From contig CALKMQ010000047.1 in NCBI GenBank assembly GCA_938092125.1, positions 1-7,307 of the forward strand: a stretch of 7,307 nt of DNA. The letters run 5' to 3'. The DNA is from an uncultured bacterium (lineage in GTDB: Bacteria > Fidelibacterota > Marinisomatia > Marinisomatales > UBA1611). The translations under genes were made by a program, and so were the position numbers. How positions within the stretch are numbered: the stretch's first letter is position 1; the number at the start of each line of letters is the position of its first letter. Below, piece after piece: positions 1 through 6,215 of this stretch. The notes under the pieces are model-generated. The model saw nothing but the letters and a program-made list of their open reading frames with translations. It was not told the origin of the DNA and made no database searches.

Positions 1-2376
1 TAGACTAGGCGATTTTGCGCTTTTATTCTTTTGCAAGTTTGAAATAGTATTTTCTATATTAGTTTTTGCATTTTTATAATTATTGCTAGTGCTCAATTTT
101 TGAAGTTTATCAGCTGAAGTTTTACTAAATGGCTCAATAAGGTCAGATGCAGTTTTGATTTCATCATTTAACTTCTTTAATTCATCAAGCAGTCTAGATT
201 CTTCTTGCGTAATTCTTTGAATATTATTTTGATCTGGAAGAGATTCAGAGTCTTTAATGTCTTCATCAAGTTTACTTTTTTGCTGAGTTAACTTTTCCAA
301 CCTATTTTTTAATTCATCTAATTTTTGTTCTGCTTTCAACCGTTTAAAAATATCAATATATCTATCAAGCTCAGATTCTATTTCTGAAATATTACTTGCC
401 ATTTGCTTTAAAGATTTTTGCAATTCTTCTAAGTTCATTTCTTCTAGCGAATTTTGGATTTCATTTAGGTCGTTAAGAATGTTTTCTGGAATGATTTCAT
501 TAATTAACTTTGAAAGTTCTTTGAACTTTTCTGATAAGTCAGGCATGAGAAGGTTATGTTTCTCACTTTCTTTCATTAAACTTTCCATTGCGTTTGAAAT
601 GTTTTTTATTCGCTCAAATTCATTTTTTGCTTTTGAGACCATTTCTTTAATTTTCTGTTGATCTTCCCACTCTAAATCATCTTCTACTTTTAAAACATTT
701 AACTCCATTTTTTCTAATTGTTTTTTTAAGTTTATTAGTTCATCTACGCTATCATTGAATTGCTCTTCAATATTTTCTTCTTCACTTTCCATTTCTTTAT
801 ACAAATCGGCTAAAGAAGGAACCATAGCGATTAGTTTTTCTGATATCGTTTTTTTTGGACCTGATATATTATCATTATCTGTCAATTCAAAATGGTAATG
901 AACCTCGTCGTCTGGCATCAGCATTATTTCCGATAAATTCCAAGGTGTTTTTATATTTTGGTAATTAGTGTCTTGATCAAGCTCTGGGATTGTGAACATT
1001 GCGATATACGGTTCTACATTTAAATATTTTGGTCGAATAACCTCATAAGCTAATTGAAGTTTATCAAAACCAAAGTCGTCTTTTATTTCTAAATCAAAGG
1101 GTATTATTTGATTATTCCCTAGTGTAATTTTTTGATTAGGTTTTTTTATCTTTATAGTTGGCTTCAAGTCAGATAAAATATTTATTTTGTATTCAATTGG
1201 GTCTCTGTTTGTAATGCCTCTAGGGTCAACTATATAAACTGAAAATTGGCCGTCACTATTTAAATAAAAACTTCCGAGTGCAGTATTTTCAATAGTTCTT
1301 AAATATTTTATTGAATCGTTATGTTTTATAAAACTTGATTTGAGTATTCTATTACTTAATAAGTTTATTTTCATCTCAGACCCTTTTAGAGCTTGGACTG
1401 AGGCGATGCTCCCATCTAGTGCTTCAGGTAGCAGTTTTGAATAAGAAGGAGGAACTATAAGAATTTCAAACTCTTCGAATTTTGGTCGATCGGTAACAAA
1501 AATTGTATCAGGTGTTGAGGTAACAGATTTCCAAGCTTCATAAAAATATTCTGCATTTACAATTGCTTTGTATTCATAATCTTGGAACAACTCTGGTAAT
1601 TGAAATTGATAAAAACCATTTATATCTCTTTTAGTTTTAAGCGTGATGGTAGCTGAATCACGTTCGCTCGTAGATATCTGTATTGGTGTTAGACTTAAAA
1701 AAATAGAATCTGGAGTTGAGCCTTCGGAAATAATTGTAATTGAGATTTTTTCACCTCCAAGGATATTTTGATTTTTTGTTAAGCTATACAACTGGAATGG
1801 TTTTGGAGCGTAAAATTTTTCATTATAGTTTTTCCATCTGTAGAAAGAATTCCCACTTTGTTTAGAAAATATAGATAAAGACATAATAGATAAAAACATG
1901 ACTACAAGTGTAATCATTTTTATATTTAGAAGAGGCTTTTTATCTATAAGATCTTTTGGAATGTAATCTTGTATTTTTTTCGCAACCTCTCTAGTAAAAC
2001 TATTTGCTAGCTCATTAGATTGACTTTTGTTTTTTGAAGTTTCAATTTGGAATGCGTTTAAAGTAGTGTCTGCATTTTTAGGAAAAACATTTTTACCAAT
2101 TATTTTTGCAAGTGTTACCGAAGTGTAGCTTTTAAAATAATCATATTTTACTAAAAATAAAAAACCCACAACGAAGAAAAAAGCTGTGGTAGACATAACA
2201 AGAATAATTTTAATAATTATTTTTTTTATTTCAGGAGAAAAGTAAAAAACTGATTCAAGAAATATTAGAGATAGCGAAGTTGAAATAATAACTATAAAAA
2301 ATAAAAACAGGATACTAAGCAAATCAATTTTGAGTTTTTCTTGTTTTAATGACTTTAAATAACTCGATATTTTCAT
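1..2376 (-). CDS. DUF4175-like membrane-anchored coiled-coil protein (partial, C-terminus beyond window)
   Basis: This is an open frame of 792 codons without a stop, starting at ATG 2376-2374 and leaving the window at position 1, so the C-terminus is missing. Visible parts are hydrophobic segments at about residues 19-40, 53-76 and 152-170, a beta-rich Ig-like region at about 180-515, and a Glu/Lys/Leu-rich coiled coil from about 525 to the end. Family-like landmarks are the S120-N-E-L-A stretch after the second membrane segment, VPPSYS at 308-313 and DDFGFD at 433-438 followed by an L-x-L-x-Y strand. These match my memory of FCB DUF4175 proteins, which have about 1,000 or more residues. The start follows the stop of the DUF4159 gene by one base (TAG-T-ATG), which suggests translational coupling. 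There is no Shine-Dalgarno motif. The biochemical role is unknown; the architecture suggests an inner-membrane protein with a large non-cytoplasmic part. The reading frame is certain, the family name is a recognition call. Confidence 0.75.
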   Translation of the reverse strand, partial: MKISSYLKSLKQEKLKIDLLSILFLFFIVIISTSLSLIFLESVFYFSPEIKKIIIKIILVMSTTAFFFVVGFLFLVKYDYFKSYTSVTLAKIIGKNVFPKNADTTLNAFQIETSKNKSQSNELANSFTREVAKKIQDYIPKDLIDKKPLLNIKMITLVVMFLSIMSLSIFSKQSGNSFYRWKNYNEKFYAPKPFQLYSLTKNQNILGGEKISITIISEGSTPDSIFLSLTPIQISTSERDSATITLKTKRDINGFYQFQLPELFQDYEYKAIVNAEYFYEAWKSVTSTPDTIFVTDRPKFEEFEILIVPPSYSKLLPEALDGSIASVQALKGSEMKINLLSNRILKSSFIKHNDSIKYLRTIENTALGSFYLNSDGQFSVYIVDPRGITNRDPIEYKINILSDLKPTIKIKKPNQKITLGNNQIIPFDLEIKDDFGFDKLQLAYEVIRPKYLNVEPYIAMFTIPELDQDTNYQNIKTPWNLSEIMLMPDDEVHYHFELTDNDNISGPKKTISEKLIAMVPSLADLYKEMESEEENIEEQFNDSVDELINLKKQLEKMELNVLKVEDDLEWEDQQKIKEMVSKAKNEFERIKNISNAMESLMKESEKHNLLMPDLSEKFKELSKLINEIIPENILNDLNEIQNSLEEMNLEELQKSLKQMASNISEIESELDRYIDIFKRLKAEQKLDELKNRLEKLTQQKSKLDEDIKDSESLPDQNNIQRITQEESRLLDELKKLNDEIKTASDLIEPFSKTSADKLQKLSTSNNYKNAKTNIENTISNLQKNKSAKSPSL

Positions 2377-2377
2377 A

Positions 2378-3019
2378 CTATTGTGTTAGTGCGAAGTATA
2401 TAATATTTACTCCCATTTTCAAGGATTCCTGTCTCACTTCCCAGGGGTTATTGTGAACAGATTCATCTTCCCAGCCGTCCCCTAAATCTGTTTCGTAGGT
2501 GTATAAAATTATTAAGGTCTCGTCTTCAAATATACCGAATGCCTGAGGTGGTTTATTGTCATGCTCATGGATTTTTGGGAGCCCATTTTTAAACGTAAAA
2601 TAAGATGAAAATATTGGGTGATCATAAGGGAGTTCAACGAAATCTTTATTCGGAAAGACTTTCTTTATTTCTCTCCGAAAGAATTTATCCATGCCGTAAT
2701 TATCATCAGCATGAAGGAATCCCCCGCTAGTAAGGATTGACCTCAGAGCTATTATTTCATTTTCAGAAAACTTGATATTGCCATGCCCAGTCATGTAAAG
2801 ATAAGGATAGTGTTTAGCATTATTATCTGTTAGTTTTATTCTTATTTCAGTACCTGCATTTTTCATGGGCGTATGGGTTTTGAGATAGTCCAATAAATTA
2901 GGCAAACTGCTTGGGTCCGAATACCAGTCCCCTCCTCCATCATACTGAATTCTCGCAATGTTAAACTCTTGAGAATATAAAAAGCAGGTCAATAAAAATG
3001 AGATTATGCAGTGTTTCAT
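2378..3019 (-). CDS. DUF4159 domain-containing exported protein
   Basis: The 213-residue protein has an N-terminal signal peptide (hydrophobic residues 4-15, probable cleavage after Ser16 before Gln17). The rest is one DUF4159 domain. Motifs recalled from the family are ARIQYDGGGDWY (22-33), YPYLYMTGHGN (71-81), GGFLHADDNYGMD (99-111), the RRE stretch at 115-117, LPYDHPIF (130-137), GLPKIHEHD (146-154) and DLGDGWED (178-185). DUF4159 has a fold related to class I glutamine amidotransferases, but the GHG turn at 78-80 has no nucleophile cysteine, so amidotransferase chemistry is not expected. Many conserved His and Asp residues could bind a metal or ligand; this is inference. An in-frame TAA at 3031-3029 lies 9 bases upstream, so ATG 3019 is the natural start; no Shine-Dalgarno motif precedes it. 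The gene is coupled to the DUF4175-like gene downstream, a pairing often found with MoxR/DUF58/BatA-type genes. Function is unknown. Confidence 0.92.
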   Translation of the reverse strand: MKHCIISFLLTCFLYSQEFNIARIQYDGGGDWYSDPSSLPNLLDYLKTHTPMKNAGTEIRIKLTDNNAKHYPYLYMTGHGNIKFSENEIIALRSILTSGGFLHADDNYGMDKFFRREIKKVFPNKDFVELPYDHPIFSSYFTFKNGLPKIHEHDNKPPQAFGIFEDETLIILYTYETDLGDGWEDESVHNNPWEVRQESLKMGVNIIYFALTQ

Positions 3020-3105
3020 GTCAATGTATTAATGGCTAAAATTTCAGCTCTAGAATATACTGAGTCTCTCATTGTAAAAGATATATGAATACTTAAATTG
3101 TATCA
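3020..3105. promoter_or_regulatory. Divergent intergenic region with promoters for both gene sets
   Basis: This 86-base gap separates two divergently oriented starts, so both promoters must lie here or inside the neighbouring genes. On the plus strand, TTG (3072-3074), 19 bases, then TAAATTG (3094-3100) loosely resembles the Bacteroidetes pattern TTG-N19-TAnnTTTG. If used, the transcript would have almost no leader before ATG 3106. On the minus strand, TTTACA (3078-3073) and TATTCT (3057-3052) could act as -35 and -10 boxes, but their 15-base spacing is short. A small inverted repeat, TGAG-TCT-CTCA (3061-3071), lies in the middle. The existence of a promoter region is well supported by the layout; the exact boxes are weak guesses. 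Confidence 0.45.
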
Positions 3106-4956
3106 ATGATAAAACATAATATATTTAATTATATAATATTAATTATTACTATTTCATCTTTCTTAAATTCTCAAACAAGAATTGAGAAAGAACCAAAGAG
3201 TTATTTTTGGGGTCTGATAAAAATTCCTTACGATAATAGTTCTGAAAAAGTTCCTATTTATGATAGACTTTTTAGAAATAGGGAATTTGCATCCCCAATT
3301 ACTTATATGCCGATTGAAATGCGCTATGGTTTAGGAGTGACAGGCAAGCTAACTGGTAGTGCTGCAGCTCCCTCTGCGGGAGATTTAGATAATTGGATTT
3401 GGTTTGACAGCGAAGTGACGTCTTTAGACCAAGGTATTGAAAATATAGCAGGATCTTCATTAGATATAGACTTTGGAATGATAAATATTCCAAACTTAAT
3501 TATGAAAACTAGTTGGATGAATCTAATGACTGGTTTTAATTATAGGTCAAGTTCTATTTTTTCTCCAAAAAATATACCAAATGATTGGAAAGAGGGTACA
3601 TCTTTAAGTGAAAAAATGATTCAGTTTAAACCTGATATCAAAGAATACCTCATTACAAATTCTCTACAATGGCAGCCATACAACTCATGGTATTTAAACT
3701 TAAGGTATAGCTACGGATTGGCTTTTTCAAATTTTTATTATGATGAGGGAATAGAAACTATGACTGAATCCCCTTCGGGTAGCGGAACTTCAATGAACAT
3801 CGGCTTTGGCTTTCGATATATAATTGATCCTGGTAAATCGAATCGTTTTTCCATTGGATTTGATTTGAGGCACTCTTACACAAAAATAAATAAGATAGAC
3901 GACCCTCAAAACGTTACCCCTGTAAATAGATTTGACATTGCTAATTATGGACTTTATTTAACTCTATCAACTTTTTATGGTGGCAAAAAAACAACAGGAG
4001 ATGAAGCAAAGCGTATTTACTATGAAAAGGATTATATAAGTGCGAAAAGAAAATTTTTAGAGTTTATTAACTCATACCCAAATCATTCTAATAAATACAG
4101 GGCATTGAAATTTATTAAGATGTGTAATAAAAGAATACCATATCAAATAATGGAAGAAGGCTTATATTTTGACGACATCGGTGATACAGAAAAGGCTCTT
4201 GATAAATACATTAAAGCAAGGGCAAGAGTTATAACCAATGATAGCCTTATTGTTAAGTCCTTGAATTTCCGCATAGATGAAATAGCTAGAAAATGGATAA
4301 ATTCTGCAGAATTACTTCTAGATAGAGGTTTTTACAGGGATGCGCTTAGTCTTGTAAAAAAGGTCTCACAATTTTCAGAGGTTGATCAAAAAATATTAGA
4401 TAAGTTCAATTCATATGTAATACTTGAGCAAGGACAAAAATTACAATCAATATTGATTTTTGGTAAGGCTATGACAAAATATTCAGAGGCACTTAAGTTA
4501 AATAGCGCATTAGAATCAAATATTAAAGCACTACAATATCAAGCTGGAATTCAATTAGTAGAGTTAGCAGATAAAGTAAAAGATTTTGATGAGATCATTT
4601 TAGCAATTCAATCACTAGAAGAAGCCTCAAAATTGACCTCTGGTATTGGGCAAAGAAACGAACAATTGATTAAAGATTTAAAACTTAAATTAAACAAATA
4701 TAGCAAATACAAGTCAAAAATGATTATTGATCATGAAATGTCAAAAGCGAGATATGTTCAAGCGATAGCACGCGCTCCACGTCTAACAATTGGTATGACT
4801 CTCCCTTTAATTGAAGAGCTACTTGGCAAGCCTCATGATAAGATTGTTTCTAATGATTTAAATCAAAAAGAACAACTTTGGATATACTTTTTAAAAGATA
4901 AAAGTTTAGAACTTTCCTTTAAAGATTTTATTTTGTTCAAAGTTGAAGAAAAATAA
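3106..4956 (+). CDS. Exported beta-rich (probable outer-membrane) protein with TPR-like repeats and BamE/SmpA-like C-terminus
   Basis: I do not recognise a named gene. The 616-residue product begins with a signal peptide (hydrophobic 6-20, likely cleavage after Ser22 before Gln23; no lipobox cysteine). Residues about 60-291 contain many alternating, aromatic-rich beta strands, such as WYLNLRYSYGLAF and NRFSIGFDLRHSYTKI, typical of a small outer-membrane barrel. From 299 on the protein is helical: TPR-like units lie near 299-343 (with a BamD-like F-x-x-F-I-x-x-Y-P pattern), 347-380, 397-435 and 440-485, followed by a charged helix to about 558. The last 55 residues (562-616) have the SmpA/OmlA/BamE pattern: IGMT (562-565), LLGKP (572-576), then LWIYF and a final hydrophobic strand. 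An in-frame TAA at 3094-3096 fixes the ATG at 3106; there is no Shine-Dalgarno motif. The EnvC-like gene follows 61 bases downstream. A role in envelope assembly or anchoring is inference. The gene itself is certain. Confidence 0.85.
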   Translation: MIKHNIFNYIILIITISSFLNSQTRIEKEPKSYFWGLIKIPYDNSSEKVPIYDRLFRNREFASPITYMPIEMRYGLGVTGKLTGSAAAPSAGDLDNWIWFDSEVTSLDQGIENIAGSSLDIDFGMINIPNLIMKTSWMNLMTGFNYRSSSIFSPKNIPNDWKEGTSLSEKMIQFKPDIKEYLITNSLQWQPYNSWYLNLRYSYGLAFSNFYYDEGIETMTESPSGSGTSMNIGFGFRYIIDPGKSNRFSIGFDLRHSYTKINKIDDPQNVTPVNRFDIANYGLYLTLSTFYGGKKTTGDEAKRIYYEKDYISAKRKFLEFINSYPNHSNKYRALKFIKMCNKRIPYQIMEEGLYFDDIGDTEKALDKYIKARARVITNDSLIVKSLNFRIDEIARKWINSAELLLDRGFYRDALSLVKKVSQFSEVDQKILDKFNSYVILEQGQKLQSILIFGKAMTKYSEALKLNSALESNIKALQYQAGIQLVELADKVKDFDEIILAIQSLEEASKLTSGIGQRNEQLIKDLKLKLNKYSKYKSKMIIDHEMSKARYVQAIARAPRLTIGMTLPLIEELLGKPHDKIVSNDLNQKEQLWIYFLKDKSLELSFKDFILFKVEEK

Positions 4957-5017
4957 TTGATTAAAAGAAAATATTGTGCGTTGTAATCAGTAATTTAATC
5001 TGACTAGCTTTCATTAG
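4957..5017 (+). other. Intergenic spacer before the EnvC-type gene
   Basis: This 61-base AT-rich gap contains no GC-rich hairpin followed by a T-run, so I see no intrinsic terminator. The only inverted repeat is four base pairs (TCAG/CTGA with a nine-base loop, near 4986-5003). There is no ribosome binding site before ATG 5018. The simplest reading is that transcription continues from the upstream gene into the EnvC-type gene, although a weak internal promoter cannot be excluded. Confidence 0.4.
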
Positions 5018-6214
5018 ATGAAAATATTAAATAGAATATTATTTGTTTGCTTTTTTATTGGGTTTCTTTATCCGCAATCATCTCAAAGAGATTATAATGA
5101 GGAACTTAGGTATCAAAATGACGCCATAAATAAAATGAAAAAGGAGATTGAAAAGTTAAGCTCAAAACTAAGGAAAGCAAATATTAATGAGACTACTACT
5201 TCAAAAAGGATTACAAACCTTGATGAGGAGTTAGCATTAGTAAATAAATTAATTCAGTCACTAAAAAGAGAAGAAAACTTCAATCGAGATAGGGTAAATA
5301 ATTTAAAAAGCAAAATAAAAATGAAAGAAGATGAGTTAAGCTTGCTCCGATTAAGATATGAGCAAAGAATTATTAATACATATTTAAAAGGGAGGGTTTC
5401 AGACCTAGAAAGAGTTTTGTCTTCAACTTCATGGCGGCAGGCAGTATATAGGACACAATATCTTAAAATAGTTTCTTCAATTGAGCAAAAAATGACAATA
5501 GATATTGAGAATATTTTATTAGTAATAAATAAAGACAAATTAAAGCTTGAATCGCTTTTAAGGCAAAGTATTGCCTTAAAAAGAGATAAGCAAAAACAAA
5601 TGGCCTCACTTCGAAAAATGAGGATAAAGAGAGAAAAAGAGCTAAATAGAATCAGGCAGGACAAATCGGCATTAGCTAACTATATGCAGGAAAAATCTTC
5701 TGGCGTGAAGCAACTTGAATCGATTATTAAAAAAGTACTTGAAGATAAGGCACGGAATGAACGAGAAGCGAGGATTAGACAACAGCAACAAGCGCTTAAA
5801 ACAAAAGAGTTTAATCTGTTAAGAGGTCAGTTGCCTTGGCCAACTGAAGGAAGAGTTATTTCAAAATTTGGTAAGCAATGGAATTCGCGATTAAAAACGA
5901 CGACAGATAATCCAGGCATTGATATAAAAGGACAACCCGGGTCATCTATTCGATCTACAATGAATGGAGTGGTTACTACAATTACTTATATAAGAGGATA
6001 TGGAACAACAATAATTATAGATCATGGTGGTGGATTTTATACTGTATATAGTCATGTAACGAATATCCAAACACAAGTAGATAGTGAAGTCAGGTCAGGC
6101 GATGTAATTGCATATATGGGAGATTCTGGATCAGTAAATGGGGCCAAATTACATTTTGAAGTTTGGGGGAAGGGACAAAAGCTAGACCCAGAGAAATGGC
6201 TAACAAAAAAATAA
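5018..6214 (+). CDS. envC: EnvC-type murein hydrolase activator (coiled coil plus degenerate LytM/M23 domain)
   Basis: The 398-residue protein is close in length to E. coli EnvC (419). A signal peptide (about 1-19, or to Ser22 if cleaved before Gln23) is followed by a long Lys/Glu-rich coiled coil (about 24-265), containing the ILSST-like stretch LERVLSSTSW usual in this family. The C-terminal LytM/M23 fold (about 272-396) opens with LPWPTEGRVISKFG. Compared with active M23 enzymes, the HxxxD motif reads N298-P-G-I-D302, so the first zinc-ligand His is Asn. The final HxH reads K377-L-H379, so its first His is lost. His346 (YSHV) and D302 remain. Loss of catalytic residues is a hallmark of EnvC, which activates periplasmic amidases at the septum under control of FtsEX rather than cutting peptidoglycan itself. 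The ATG follows directly on an in-frame TAG (5015-5017), which fixes the start. No amidase or ftsEX gene is in view. NlpD-like or other M23 proteins are alternatives, but the coiled coil favours EnvC. Confidence 0.9.
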   Translation: MKILNRILFVCFFIGFLYPQSSQRDYNEELRYQNDAINKMKKEIEKLSSKLRKANINETTTSKRITNLDEELALVNKLIQSLKREENFNRDRVNNLKSKIKMKEDELSLLRLRYEQRIINTYLKGRVSDLERVLSSTSWRQAVYRTQYLKIVSSIEQKMTIDIENILLVINKDKLKLESLLRQSIALKRDKQKQMASLRKMRIKREKELNRIRQDKSALANYMQEKSSGVKQLESIIKKVLEDKARNEREARIRQQQQALKTKEFNLLRGQLPWPTEGRVISKFGKQWNSRLKTTTDNPGIDIKGQPGSSIRSTMNGVVTTITYIRGYGTTIIIDHGGGFYTVYSHVTNIQTQVDSEVRSGDVIAYMGDSGSVNGAKLHFEVWGKGQKLDPEKWLTKK

Positions 6215-6215
6215 A

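Noticed and set aside
479..661. Plus-strand 60-codon open frame.
   Set aside because: It lies opposite the long coiled-coil coding region and its Phe/Ser/Leu-rich product is the reverse shadow of Lys/Glu codons.
1751..1758. Strong Shine-Dalgarno-like GGAGGTGA on the minus strand.
   Set aside because: It encodes Gly-Gly-Glu inside the DUF4175-like gene and no start codon follows at a useful distance, so it is not an internal start.
2151..2189. Terminator-like hairpin on the minus strand: CCACAGC, ten-base loop, GTTGTGG (one G-T pair), then a T-rich tail.
   Set aside because: It lies inside the DUF4175-like reading frame, which continues for hundreds of codons. The T-runs are explained by Phe/Leu codons of the second membrane segment.
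3061..3071. Short inverted repeat TGAG-TCT-CTCA in the divergent gap, as a possible operator.
   Set aside because: Arms of four bases are expected by chance, and no regulator gene is nearby; noted only within the intergenic entry.
3299..3493. Minus-strand 64-codon open frame.
   Set aside because: It overlaps the exported barrel/TPR gene in antisense and has no start context or recognisable features.
5254..5664. Minus-strand 136-codon open frame.
   Set aside because: It is antisense to the EnvC coiled coil; its Ser/Leu/Phe-rich composition is expected from the complement, with no domain or supporting context.
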